A stretch of DNA of 64,000 nucleotides from Spirodela intermedia (GCA_902729315.2 LR746274.1:1364001-1428000); one strand, 5' to 3'. Shown: positions 24,207-36,072, counted from the stretch's first letter. Notes: generated by a model not told the origin, from the sequence alone. Numbers and translations: made by a program.

Positions 24207-24992
24207 CTTATCACAAAGTTGGTACTAGGACAAACGCGACAGAAGAAAATACGCGTTGAATCTGTCATTAGACCAGCCGAGGAGCTGTGTGGCCATCGAG
24301 GCCGAGCTGGGATTTAGACTCACCCGGGTCACTGAGGACTCCTAATTAGGATCAAGTTATAGTGAAGGATGAAATAAATTGGGTGGGCAAGTATTCAACC
24401 CCCCAGGAGAACTAACTTAAATCATCAGTTGGAGATTAATTTTGTTTTAGAAGACTTGAAAGCCATCCAGTTGTAAATAGTCCATCCATTGTTGTACATA
24501 GTGTACAACTGGATTTATATATTTAGTTAGTTTAATTAACTTGGTATTTAAGAATATGTGTTCATTTAAAAGAGTGTACCCTCCACCTGCTTCCCACCGC
24601 TTGATCACTACAGCTCTACTGATTAATACTTTGGTTCTTCATCTCGCCATCCGCCTGGCGGTGGCGGATGGGTATTACAGTTTCAGTCGCGAGGGCAGTC
24701 AGAAATACCTGCGGCGAAGATGATACAATTCTCGAGAGCATTTTGGGTGGGTATTACAGTTCCGTGCGAATAGAAGACTGCCGATCCCAATTCGAATCGA
24801 CTGATTCTGCATATCGTTCTTGTGTGACTGATCTAGCTATGTTAAACTTCTTTTTCCTCTTCTTCTTCTTCCTCTGCGAATAGTAATTGAAGGGGGAAAT
24901 GATAGCTATACGCCCCCTATGCCTCATGCACACCGTTTCCCTCTCCCATTCTCCTTCGAACGCCGAACCTTACCTTCAACGACTGTGTATCG

Positions 24993-24995
<3 letters not shown>

Positions 24996-25037
<42 letters not shown>
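24996..25037. repeat. (CT)n microsatellite
   Basis: About 21 uninterrupted CT units. Confidence 0.9.
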
Positions 25038-25041
<4 letters not shown>

Positions 25042-25615
25042 CATCCCCCCCTCCTGATTCCCGAACTGTCGTCATTCCTAGACGGCTCCTAACCCTCGTC
25101 GTCATCGGGCTCTTTACCGGCTCTAGTGTCGTATCTCTCGCCGTTCTCTAAGAAAATTAAATTTGAGGCAGCCCACGCTATTTTGTTGAACTCAAGTTGA
25201 GTTGACCGGATAGGGAACTAAACAAAGATTTATAAGAGGCATGGCCAAACTTCAAGCTTATCATGTCTCTTGACACCCTCAGATACTTGTTACATAAAAT
25301 TTTAGAAAAAGATGTATGCTAAGTATTCTTAATGATAGAGATTTCAGACTTTCTGGTTTATCATTCGGCTCTTGTCAAGCCTTTATGTACGCCCTGACCA
25401 GACAAACCAAGACCCGGGTTTAGTCCTGTTGCGGTGTAGAGAGTTATTATTCTCCGCTATCAGTCATAACTTATGAGAACTTGCGCACCGAGCCTTATAC
25501 AAAAACTACCTAGCGGAAAATTTAATCTACGTCAGAAAAATACTAGTCTTCGTTTGCCTGATCTTCGATGTTAACCCAACCAGTCTGCACTGTGGCACCA
25601 TCCACACACACATGT

Positions 25616-25652
25616 ATAGAGAGAGAGAGAGAGAGAGGAAGAGAGAGAGAAG
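25616..25652. repeat. GA microsatellite downstream of extensin 3
   Basis: (GA)n with one GGAA interruption, just beyond the extensin 3 polyadenylation signal, at the same relative position as the GA tract behind extensin 2. Confidence 0.85.
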
Positions 25653-25678
25653 GGGGGGTGTTACCCGAAAGGAGCTAT

Positions 25679-25684
25679 TTTATT
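25679..25684 (-). terminator. Polyadenylation signal of extensin 3
   Basis: AATAAA on the minus strand, about 285 bases after the stop codon. This is almost the same distance as in extensin 2. Confidence 0.55.
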
Positions 25685-25968
25685 GATTGAACATTGGAGG
25701 AGAAAGTTGAAAGTGACACTCCTGGAGAACTGACGCGCAAATGGCCAAATGAGTGCAGCAACACGTTATGATACAGAAATTTGAGAAGTGATGAAGGGAA
25801 AATGATGCGTCAAGGGCTTCCCACACGCCTTCCCCTTCTCCCTGCGCCAGCTTGTGCCTAGTTCTATTAGACTCCAGATAGTGACCACAACATGGAGAGG
25901 GGATAACGGGTAAGCTTTCATGCTCTTATTACACTGTTGGAGGCGGGAGATAATCGTCCGTTGCGTAG

Positions 25969-28900
25969 TTAATAGTAGGGTGGTGGTGGGGGGGAAGAGT
26001 AGACGTACTTGGGTGGTGGGGGGGAAGAGTAGACGTACTTGGGTGGTGGGGGAGGAGACTTGTAATAGTAGGACGGATGTGGTGGGGGAGGAGACTTGTA
26101 GTAGTATGACGGATGTGGTGGGGGAGGAGACTTGTAGTAGTATGACGGATGAGGTGGCGGAGACTTGTAGTAGTAAGATGGATGGGGTGGCGGAGGAGAT
26201 TTGTAGTGGTAGGACGGATGAGGTGGCGGAGGAGACTTGTAGTAATAGGACGGATGTGGTGGGGGAGGAGACTTGTAGTAGTAGGACGGATGAGGTGGCG
26301 GAGGAGACTTGTAGTTGTAAGATGGATGGGGTGGCGGAGGAGATTTGTAGTAGTAAGGAGGGTGTGGTTTTGGAGTAGGCTTGTAGTAGTGAGGAGGATG
26401 TGGTTTTGGAGTATGCTTGTACCAGTAAGGAGGTTGTGGTGATGGAGGCGGCTTGTACCAGTAAGGAGGTTGTGGTGATGGAGGAGGCTTGTACCAGTAA
26501 GAAGGATGTGGTGGCGGAGGAGACTTGTAGTAGTAGGGCTTCTTCGGAGGTGACACGGGAGGCTTGTAGTAAGGAGTCTCCGGCGACTTGTAGTAGGGCG
26601 GCGAAACCGGAGGCTTGTAGTACGGTGTGTCCGGCGACTTGTAGTAGGGCGGTGAAACGGGAGGCTTGTAGTAAGGAGTGTCCGGCGACTTGTAGTAGGG
26701 CGGTGAAACGGGAGGCTTGTGGTAAGGAGTCTCTGGCGACTTGTAATAGGGCGGTGAAACCGGAGGCTTGTAGTAAGGAGTCTCAGGCGACTTGTAGTAG
26801 GGAGGTGAAACCGGAGGCTTGTAGTAAGGAGTCTTTGGGGACTTGTAGTAGGGCGGTGTCACGGGAGGCTTGTAGTAAGGAGTGTCTGGCGACTTGTAGT
26901 AGGGCGGTGAAACGGGAGGCTTGTAGTAAGGAGTGTCTGGCGACTTGTAGTAGGGCGGTGAAACGGGAGGCTTGTAGTAAGGAGTGTCTGGCGACTTGTA
27001 GTAGGGAAGCGGTGAAACTGGAGGCTTGTAAGGAGCCCCGGCGACTTGTAGCAGGGAGGTGAAACAGGAGGGGTTTGTAGTAAGGAGTCTCTTGGCGACT
27101 TGTGCAGGGCTGCTCGAGGCTTCAGGTAAGGAGTCTCCGGCGACCTAGGTAGGGCGGTGAAACTGGAGGCTTGTAGTAAGGGAGTGTGTGGCGACTTTGC
27201 AGTAGGGAGGTGAAACAGGAGGCCAGGCGGAGGCCTGGCGACTCTGCAGGGCGGCGGGAAACGGGAGGCTTTTGTAGTAAGGAGCATCCGGCGACTTGTA
27301 ATAGGGCGGTGAAAACCGGAGGTTTGTGTAAGGAGTCTCAGGCGACTTGTGCAGGGAGGCGGGGAAACTGGAGGCTTGTAGTAAGGAGTCTTTGGGACTT
27401 GTAGTAGGGCGGTGTCACGGAGGTTTTAGAAAGGAGTGTCTGGCGACTTGTAGTGCAGGGCGGTAGAACGGGAGGCTTGTAGTGGCGAGTCTCCGGCGAC
27501 TTGTAGCAGGGGAGGCAGTGAAACGGGAGGCTTGTAGTGCAAGGAGTCTCCGGAGACTTGTAGTGGGGGCGGCGAAACCGGAGGCTTCAGTAAGGAGTCT
27601 CCGGCGACTCTGTAGTAGGGCGGTGAAACGGAGGCTTCAGGAAGGAGCAACCGGCGACTTGTGCAGGGCGGCAGTGAAACGGGAGGCTTGTAGTAAAGGA
27701 GCATCCGGCGACTCTTGCAGGGCGGTGAAACGGAGGCTTGTGCAAGGAGTCTCCAGGCGACTCAGGTAGGGGAGGTGAAACCGGATGCTTGTAGTAGGGA
27801 GTGTCTGGCGACTTGTAGTAGGGCGGTGAAACGGGAGGCTTGTAGTAAGGAGTCTCAGGCGACTTGTAGTAGGGAGGTGAAACCGGAGGCTTGTAGTAAG
27901 GAGTCTCAGGCGACTTGTAGTAGGGAGGTGAAACCGGAGGCTTGTAGTAAGGAGTCTTTGGCGACTTGTAGTAGGGAGTGTCTGGCGACTTGTAGTAGGG
28001 CGGTGAAACGGGAGGCTTGTAGTAAGGAGTCTCCGGCGACTTGTAATAGGGCGGTGAAACCGGAGGCTTGTAGTAAGGAGTCTCAGGCGACTTGTAGTAG
28101 GGAGGTGAAACCGGAGGCTTGTAGTAAGGAGTCTTTGGGGACTTGTAGTAGGGCGGTGAAACGGGAGGCTTGTAGTAAGGAGTCTCCGGCGACTTGTAGT
28201 AGGGCGGTGAAACGGGAGGCTTGTAGTAAGGAGTCTCCGGCGACTTGTAGTAGGGCGGTGAAACGGGAGGCTTGTAGTAAGGAGTCTCCGGCGACTTGTA
28301 GTAGGGCGGTGAAACGGGAGGCTTGTAGTAAGGAGTCTCCGGCGACTTGTAGTAGGGAGGTGACACGGGAGGTTTGTAGTGAGGAGTATCCGGCGACTTA
28401 TAGTAGGGCGGTGAAACGGGAGGCTTGTAGTAAGGAGTCTCCGGCGACTTGTAGTAGGGAGGTGAAACGGGAGGCTTGTAGTAAGGAGTCTCCGGCGACT
28501 TGTAGTAGGGAGGTGACACGGGAGGTTTGTAGTGAGGAGTGTCCGGCGACTTATAGTAGGGCGGTGAAACGGGAGGCTTGTAGTAAGGAGTCTCCGGCGA
28601 CTTGTAGTAGGGAGGTGAAACGGGAGGCTTGTAGTAAGGAGTCTCCGGCGACTTGTAGTAGGGAGGTGACACGGGAGGTTTGTAGTGAGGAGTATCCGGC
28701 GACTTGTAGTAGGGCGGTGAAACGGGAGGCTTGTAGTAAGGAGTGTCCGGAGACTTGTAGTACGGCGGCGGCGGAGAAGCGTAGACGTACTTCTCACCGG
28801 TGGCAGAAGCCACATTCGCCATTGCCATGAAAACCACCACGGCGGTGGCCATGGCCATTGACAGACAACCCCCCGAGGGGCCGCTGGACAGCGCCACCAT
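25969..28900 (-). CDS. Extensin / proline-rich protein with PPVSPPYYKSPETPYYK repeats; frame broken in the middle
   Basis: The start is the ATG at 28898-28900 (the frame runs ten codons further up, to a GTG). A signal peptide follows (MATAVVVFMAMANVASATG), then KYVYASPPPPYYK. From 28740 to about 27790 there are some twenty 17-residue units of the type PPVSPPYYKSP(E/D)TPYYK. The same array is again in frame from about 27000 down to 26570. After KKPYYYK it changes to KPPPSPQPPYWY, HTPKPHPPHYY and then KSPPPPHPSYYY units, ending SPPPPPYY and TAA at 25969. Between about 27000 and 27775 indels break the frame, so no single open frame spans the gene. If that patch is an assembly error the protein would be roughly 950-980 residues; if real, the gene is a pseudogene or two partial products. 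The Tyr-rich, Ser-Pro-rich design indicates a secreted cross-linked wall protein. The 3' UTR and TATA region match extensin 2. Confidence 0.82.
27000..27775 (-). other. Indel-rich corrupted patch within the extensin 3 repeat array
   Basis: On both sides the 51-bp units are almost perfect, but here nearly every unit carries single-base gains or losses. One change recurs: GTAGTAGGG becomes GTGCAGGG, TTGCAGGG or TAGCAGGG at 27043, 27102, 27191, 27248, 27341, 27451, 27506, 27663 and 27716 (approximate). The same kind of change at many independent sites suggests consensus error rather than natural decay, but pseudogene-like divergence cannot be excluded. Confidence 0.75.
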
Positions 28901-28999
28901 CACCCACGGGGAACTCCAACGCCACCCCACAAGTTCCCGACCTGCTACGCACTGCCGAGCTGGTTGCTCGATGCCAGTAACCTCACGGATACCACCCTA

Positions 29000-29006
29000 A
29001 TTTATA
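29000..29006 (-). promoter_or_regulatory. TATA box of extensin 3
   Basis: TATAAAT on the minus strand, about 100 bases upstream of the ATG, in a context (ACTATAAATTAGGG) resembling that of extensin 2. Confidence 0.65.
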
Positions 29007-32000
29007 GTGCGAGAGGGTGGCGGAGGACTGGGATCTGGTCACCTGTCCCATCGAACCCATGAACAATGAAGTGACAAAACTAGAAACACTTCACTCCACG
29101 TTCGGGTGGTCCTCGCGGAAAGTCGTCACCCCGAAAACGGGCATCCATAGCCCCTCGGCCTTCCGCTTCTCCTTGACGCCACGTTTCAAGGGATTGCTGG
29201 AGACCCCTGAAGGTGGCTCCCACCTTCAGTGACGTGCCCTTTCAGTCCCATGCAGCCAACCAGTGAGAGAGCGTCGACCTTCGCGGAGACGCCAAGCTGG
29301 CGCCGCTTCTCTCTGTCTCTCTGTCTCTCTCTCCGCGGCTAAAAAACCAGTCTAACGTAACGCTTGGCGTTAGAAGAAGATTTCCCGAAATTGTGCAGCT
29401 CTACCTCGCAAGCCAAGCTACTTCCACGACGGCAGGTCTCCTCTCTAACTGTAGTTGCTGTAACACCGTAGCCCATCTGGCTCTCCACTGTTCTGAAATC
29501 TCACTCGAGTTGTAAATTCGGGGGACCCCCTCGCCAGGGGGAGTTGTTGAAGAGTTTTATTAGAATTCAGAGCTCCATTTGGTTCATCATTCAAGATCTC
29601 CGAAGCTCTTCTGAAAAGCAGATGGTGGATCCCGCTTTCTCTATTGGTATACCAACTCCAACCTCTCTGCAGACACTATTCATATCACGTCATTGACCAA
29701 AGCAAGTAGCGACGGGAGTGGGTAAGAAAGGAGAAAAACAAATGATCAACCTGCCCTTGAATCTAATGCTCTAAATCTAGAAGACGATTTCTTCATACAA
29801 ATTATTGGGTATCTTCTACCACTTTCGATTAAGCATTTGACTCATGTAATTAATTTTCTTCAATTGGTCTCTGGACAGACCATGTGTCCAATTTATAAAG
29901 GTTGAATATTAATGAGTCAGAATTGCCCACCTCTCTGTCTCTCTCTCTCTCTCCCTCCTTCCCCGTGCCGTCTATGGACTTTGATGGGCCAATAAGTTAC
30001 TATGGAGGTTCTTGCCCAGGTGAAGACTTCCCCGGAAAGAGTATTTCCAAAAGAATATTTGAATTTTCCCTGAGGAGAGGGGGTATCACAGAGGCCAAGC
30101 CTTTCCCTATCCAGAGGATACGTCTATTTATCCGACAGATTCCGGCGGTAAAAACGTCGTATTTTTTGTCCGCCTAGGCGTCGTGAGGGGGGCAGCAACA
30201 ATGGCTTGGTTTCATGCGGGGACTGGGGAAGTAGAGAGAGAGAGAGAAGAAAACGTTGCGATCCCGTGCTCTCTCTCATCCCGCTGCCATGACGCGGCTA
30301 CCGACACCGTGGAGAGGAGTCGGGCCTCTCTGCCTTTAACCTGATTAGCCCCGACGAACGTCCCTACAGAGAAGAAATACTGCAGCCCGGGCCATCTCTG
30401 AGTTTACCAAAATAGAAAAAATTTTCCTCTCTCTACACCCCCCTCCTTGTGATAGAGGAAAGAGTGTGTAAATATGGCAGAGAGAGAGAGAGAGAATCCG
30501 AACCATCGATCGAGCATAGATTATTTTCTTCGATTGTACTCTAGGTAAGGTTCCTATTTAACAGTATTTCACGGAATCTGTCCTCTAAAAAACGCACTTT
30601 TTTTTTGCCCATATCTAATTAAGAGGAGAAAGAGACGGCCGTCAGAGCGAAGACTTCAAAGGTCGATGGTGACAGTTGTGGTCCACGTGTTCAAAAGATC
30701 AGCACGGCTCTCCGCGTGTCCGAAGATGAGCGGCGGCGACTCGACGAGCCCCACGTGCTCCACTAGAACCGGAGGCCGCCGCATCTCAACCTGCCCTCCC
30801 CGACAAAAACTGATTCCTCAAATCGTCTTACAAACGTAAGGGACAAACGACGGCTGTTTTCACAAACGGCATGCCTCACAGAATGAAATCCATTAATCAA
30901 TTTTTCCTATTTTTGTCCTATTATAAAATTTCGATCGGATTGGATCGAAACCTCTCGAGTGAGAGCACCGACGGGATTTCTCTCGAACCAGGCCGTTAAA
31001 TGCACCGTGAGACCCACAACGAATCAAATGATGAAATAAGTGTGGGTTCAAAACCGGCCGGCCCGACCTCTTGGACCACCTTAAATAGAGAGAGAGAGAG
31101 AGATGATCACAGAAAAATAATGTGACCAACTGGCAGAGCCTGGTTTACATTCCGGGCCCGAGATGTGAGAAAAATGCGAAGAATCTACTTCAAATTGAGG
31201 AAGAATACGCCAACTTTGGAAGGATTACTGTATTCATGGCGTCAGCACTGTAGAACGTCTTCACGCAATCCAAAAGGCAGCAAAACCTGCGTTTTCTTGT
31301 TCTTGTCCGGGAACACGACGAAATCGTTGGTGATCGATCTATCGTCGGCGACAACTGGACTTCCCCGAGTTCTGGTCAAACCCGTGTTGGGAGGTGATAC
31401 TTTCTTCATATAATTGGGATATATGAAGGAAAAACTACATCGAAGGGGTATTATCTATGGGCGGCTGAGTCTGCAGGTTAGGTGGGATCTATGGTGACAT
31501 CCAAGCATCCGCTGCACTGACTTAGTCTTCTACAAAACCAGGTTGCCAAACGATGGCGTCAGATGAAAGTGGAAAAAGTCTCCGTGTGATTTTCATAGTT
31601 TCTCTCTCTCTCTCTCTCATATAATGAATCATTTTTTTCACTTATCCAAAGACTATCTACCCTTAACAGGCTCCTAATTCTTCCATTGACCATCCACTTT
31701 TCTCAGACGCTTTCAACATCTCTCCCTCTCACTCACTATCCATCAATCTTTCTCTCTCATACAACGAATATTTTTTTTAGCCACTCCATTGGCTCTACCA
31801 ACCCAGTTTTCTTAAGACACTTTCTCTATTCATCCAGTTGGCTGTCACCGCTGCCCATGGTCAACTGTGCCCGGCGGCCAGTGGGCCTCCGAATGGACAG
31901 GGCCGAGAAGAGATCTTCAAACGCGGCCACTGGGAACGCGACCGGACTCCGCATTGGAACAGCCTAGAACAGCTGTACTCTGCACCAGGTTCATTATCGC

Positions 32001-34654
32001 GGCCATTTCAAATCCTAGAAAGTCAGTGGTCAGTGTTGGCTTCCCCTAGTGATCCATTGCGACCTCGCCGGGCGGGATGAGCTGCATTATTGGCGGTCCC
32101 AGTGGACCCGTTTCACGTGTCACGAATAGAATATTCTCTTTTTTGATCCCCAGAGCCTTCATGAGTCGAGCTGGGACTACCCGTGAACACATGTCGAAAG
32201 AATTACGCCCCTCTTTACCCATAGAGGAAGGACAAACTGAGGGGGAGAAAGCTTCTGGGGGAGGCAATGAGCAGAGTTGGAAGATAAGGAAGAAGGAACG
32301 TGGGCTTTAATGATGCTAGGTTCAGATGAGTAGACAGCAGAGGTGGATGGATGCCCACCATCGTACGTCACTCACAGGGTTAGATACATAGATAGATAGA
32401 TCTAGAGAGAAAGAGAGAGGGGGGGGGGAGGATCGGAGAGAGGTGTCTTAAGTAGGGATATATATGTATATATATATATTATAGATACACAGCTAGATAG
32501 ATAGATGGATAGATAGATAGATAGCTTCCGTGCTTAGCGACGCAGGAAAGTTAGACACTGTCGATTGAGATGATTGAATTAAAGATAACGACGTCCAACC
32601 AACCGAAAGATTACGAACCGAGATCAGTCCATGAGACTTTCGAATGGGAATAGACAGACGGCGAATCCACAATATCTGCCGCGCACAACACTCCACGTTT
32701 GATCCTCCATTACAGTCTGCAAGGAAATATGGCTCTCCGGCTCTTCAATCGCTGCCGATTTCAACTCATATTTTGCCAAAAATGTTAAATTTATTCCGGA
32801 AAAAAGACGATAATCTTTAATGAAGATTTGGATGCAACCCAAGCGAAAGGCATCCTCGCAGAGCAGGACAGGCATCTTACGAATCACCCTTCCATTTTAG
32901 AAACATTCCCACCGTAGCTTATATTTTCTTGGAAAATACGACATTAGTCTTAACTAGAGATTCTAGTGTCCGATGTAAATTTCAGCGGCAATATTTGGTG
33001 GAGAAAATTTTGACGCAGCCCTCGCGTCAGAGCTCGCCAAAAGTAGCCTCCTCCTGAAGCAGACTCAATCAATATGCTCTGACATTTTCTTACATCAGTC
33101 TCAATGATAGACATTCAATCAGGCATCAGAGCCGGTGGCCGCTTCGCTTATGAGCGCCAACATGATGAGAGCATCTTATAATCGACCGCCGTCATGGTAA
33201 ACACAAGATTCATCATGATTAATGCATATCCGCAATAAATCAGTGCATGGTATAGTATTCGATAACCGAACATTATTTTAAATCACATCAGACTGTTACT
33301 GTGAGTTCAGCCTCAGATTTTCCATCCATCTGCATGGTGTTTCCGGAAAGAGGCAGGTACACCTTGATGGTCTCCTCCACCGGTGCACGTGGCATTTCTC
33401 GTCTGGAAGAATGAACCTGTACGACTTTGGCCGGAATCAGACCAGTTTGAACAGAGAGCAGCAGTCTTTCGTTGCGGCTGTCCGAAGGCGTCACATGGAC
33501 GGAGATCTCCAGAGTGGCTCTAGCTGCGCCCTACACGTGTTGGGTGTCGGCCAAGGCTTCCTATTTTTATCTCACCGACAGGGATCACCCACGCGGCATT
33601 GGACACGTGGTTACGACAAGGACCACCGGCTACCGCCTTGGACACCACAACCTGGGTCAACTTAGACGAGGGGCCAACTAGTCTACGCGCAAGATATATT
33701 TTCAAGTTTTTTTATAGTTGATTGGCCGATTAGGTAGATCCTTCTTGGAGAATAAATACAATTACCATAAAATACTAACATCACTCGAATATTCCCCTCG
33801 ATCTAGTACACTTTGTATGCTATTATTTTCACGTCGAGTAAGTAAATGTGGTGGCCCAATTATGGCAATTCGAATTATTTAGAGCATTAGGCGCCGTGTA
33901 GAAGCGCAAAAAGTCCGGGAATTTAGTTGAAATTGGGACTTTAAATACCCGAATTTTGGGGAGAAAACATTTAATTGCAATTAAGTAATTAAATTGAGTG
34001 GGGGACAGTGCTGAGCCTGAAGAGCAATCTTCGTGCATCTGAATCCGAAGGCAAAGGAGTCAACGACACACGTGGCAATCCGTTCCGTCATCAATTAACC
34101 CAACAACTCCACCGCTACGCCGACCGTACGTGATTGGTCACCTACAGGGTCGACTGTCGCGAATTATTATTATACAACTGGCCTAATAAACCGAAGTTGA
34201 AGGAGTCGGATCGATCCGAAACCGACAAAGCTCCTGAATAGATCAAAGAAGCGCCAGAATTAGGCCTTCACTGTTCCAGCTTCATTGGGGCGTCGTTCTT
34301 TCTACGCCCAATGAAAGTGTCGGCGGGTTTTGGGCCTGTGATCAATGAATTTTTCCGCTTTCCGGCCAGGAACATCGAGATGGATCCCGCCGGCTCTACC
34401 CGCTTGACGGGGGCGATGAACCTGTACGCTTTTCTTGGGCAAGTGCACCGCCGCGCTTGAAGACAAGCCACTTGGATTTGGATCCGGGTAGGTGCAAGTT
34501 GGGCCACGACAAGATAGTGATTTGATATATGTTTATTTTCTTTGGTGAAATATTTTAGATAGTTTTTTCGGTTAATTTTCAATTTCAGGTGTATGATTTA
34601 CTTGGGATCCACTAAGGGTCTTCTCCATCCCTTTCATTGTTCGGCCGCTACGGC
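29007..34654. other. Gene-free region upstream of the retrotransposon cluster
   Basis: Mixed-composition DNA with short CT/GA tracts (around 29310-29332, 30234-30245, 31088-31102, 31602-31618), GATA/TA microsatellites (32385-32525) and no recognisable domain. Several 60-90 codon open frames exist (for example 32624-32887 and 33288-33494, minus) but start at non-ATG codons or match nothing. A 24-base block beginning GGACCACCGGCTACC at about 33626 recurs at 35555. Confidence 0.45.
32385..32525. repeat. Compound GATA / G-run / TA microsatellite
   Basis: GATAGATAGATC, then a GA tract and a G run near 32420, then TATATGTATATATATATATTATA near 32460, then (GATA/TAGA)n to 32525. Confidence 0.75.
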
Positions 34655-34875
34655 CATGGCATGTCAAGTTGAACTGAGAAGACATCTGAAGGGCGTGGTC
34701 GTATGTGGAGGTCCTTACGATTCATCTTCTTGGTCTTAAGGGCCCAGTGGGTACGACAAACGTGGGCCAACTGCTTATTAACGGCCCATTTGGAAGCCAA
34801 TACGGTCCAAATCTCCATCTGGTCCATTTTGAACAGATCGATTAATACCATGCCAACAGACGGCGTCATGCATGG
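34655..34875 (+). repeat. Dispersed ~220-bp repeat, copy A
   Basis: Shares an ordered series of blocks with 47101-47316 in the same orientation: CATGTCAAGTTGAA / CATGTTAAGTTGAA, AGAAGACATCTGAA, GTGGTCGTA..TGGAGGTCC, AAATCTCCATCTGG / GAATCCCCATCTGG, CCCATTTTG-like and CAGACGG. The two copies flank the minus-strand gypsy element. Origin unknown; perhaps an older LTR fragment. Confidence 0.65.
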
Positions 34876-35049
34876 GAGGTTCCCCGTGAGTCGGTACTGC
34901 ACTGTCTCTCAGCGTCCGACTAGCCGTTCCACACTCCGCGCATATCGGAGTGCCCAACCCTTTACGTATTTCCTCTCTTAAGTCATACAGTAGGCATTAC
35001 CCTTTATTTATAAGGGCGGGGACTCTTGCACCAACCACTGTGCGGGAGT

Positions 35050-35490
35050 TGTTTCAGCTTTTTTGTGGTGCTCCTACCACGCGCGCCCTCGCGCGTTTGC
35101 CGCCAAGCGCACAGTGGCCACTGCGTGCCGCACGCGTGCTGTGTCCGCCGTGCCACACGCGTTCGCACCGTAGGGTGTCGTCCTGTCGTGCTTGTCTGTG
35201 CTGTGCACCCTGCCCTGTCGCGCATATATGCGCCTCATGTGCTTGCCATGCCGAATGTCCTCGCTATGTCCCGCAAGTCTTGCATACGTGCTTCTTTGTG
35301 GCTCTCTCTCGCCATCGGGCGCCCACGCGCATGCCGCCAAGTGCACTCTCGCCAGTGCGCACATGCGCCGTAATCGCCCACGTCTTCCGCGCTGCGTCCG
35401 CCCCGCCGTGGCGCACGCGTTCCCGTCGTGCGTTCTCGCCGTTTCGTGCGTGACTGCGCTTTGCGCTCCCGCCGGGTCGCGCGCACATGT
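35050..35490. other. CpG-rich island with a diverged internal duplication
   Basis: Strikingly rich in CpG and GCGC compared with everything around it. Two diverged direct units can be aligned (about 35060-35225 and 35291-35485); each starts CTTTTTTGTGG / CTTCTTTGTGG and contains GCCGCCAAG, then CGCACGCG/GCGCACGCG blocks. Long overlapping open frames occur on both strands with Arg/Ala/Cys-rich, non-domain sequence, which is composition. It may belong to the outer part of the adjacent LTR. Confidence 0.55.
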
Positions 35491-35604
35491 ACCACAGGCG
35501 CCTGCCATGTCTCATATCCTCGACTCACAGAGACGACAGGATAACAGACGACTTGGACCACCGGCTACCGCCTTGGACGCACATGCGCCACTGGTTTCGT
35601 GCGT

Positions 35605-36056
35605 GGAACTCTTATTCCACTCTCTGCGAACAGAGACGACAGGATAACAGACGACTCAGAGGATCCTCAGACGTAGACAAGAAGGGTGTGACTCGGGTGA
35701 CACAAAGGAAGAGGCTGGGTAAACAGCCTCTCCTCTCTTCGCTCGGGAAGTCAGAAAATACTCGATGCCTTCCTTCTTCTGTCTTTTTAAAGGCCGTGAT
35801 CCTTATTATTTTGTGAGTAGTCATCCTTCTGCCGCCATTAGGCTGTTATCTGTCATTCCAGTCTTGAAGGATCTAGAGACTGTTATCTGTTATCTGTCTT
35901 CTTCTGACGGTTTCAGGTCAGCCGTTACCCCCAATCGTAGCCAGCTCGAGTCTTTCATTAGTGTCCTGACCTATTAATAGATTTTGAGGGTGGAACGGTT
36001 GTATACCCATAGTTCTCTTGCCATGTGGGTGGGAGATAATGGCTAGGGTCTCAACA
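35605..36056 (-). repeat. 3' LTR (truncated) of the minus-strand gypsy element
   Basis: It aligns with 46575-47061, sharing GGAACTCTTATTCCA, GAGACGACAGGATAACAG, GGTGTGACTCGGGTGACAC, TTTTTAAAGGCCGTGATCC and the end TCTCAACA. It lacks about 55 bases present in the other copy near 46690-46740, and its outer end differs: the first ~57 bases of the 46519 LTR are not found, and a ~103-bp partial duplication (GAGACGACAGGATAACAG at 35531 and 35634) is seen instead. Confidence 0.75.
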
Positions 36057-36072
36057 TACTTTCCTCCAAAAG
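36057..36072 (-). other. Polypurine tract of the minus-strand gypsy element
   Basis: CTTTTGGAGGAAAGTA on the minus strand lies directly against the LTR terminus, where plus-strand DNA synthesis is primed in LTR elements. Confidence 0.6.

Larger units (their letters stand above)
23128..25615. other. Intergenic DNA between extensins 2 and 3
   Basis: GC-richer than the earlier spacers. It contains two diverged copies (about 23398-23460 and 23495-23560) of a block with TCATTCCGGGA...CGCACCCCC...CTCATGTCGC/TTATGTCGC, and CT/GA microsatellites at 24169-24205 and 24996-25037. The sequence near the 5' end is the distal promoter of extensin 2. No protein domain was recognised. Confidence 0.5.

Noticed and set aside
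27715-28830. 371-codon plus-strand open frame opposite extensin 3
   Set aside because: Antisense shadow of the 51-bp repeat; the true strand shows a signal peptide, SP motifs, TATA box and polyA signal.
32624-32887. Minus-strand 80-codon frame (MPVLLCEDAFRLGCIQIF...)
   Set aside because: Upstream part starts at GTG; no recognisable domain, splice partners or promoter. Could be chance.
33288-33494. Minus-strand 68-codon frame
   Set aside because: Starts at GTG; the ATG-initiated part is about 35 codons and resembles nothing I know.
34950-35816. Six overlapping 70-170 codon frames on both strands
   Set aside because: Product of the CpG-rich composition; no consistent frame, domain or start context.
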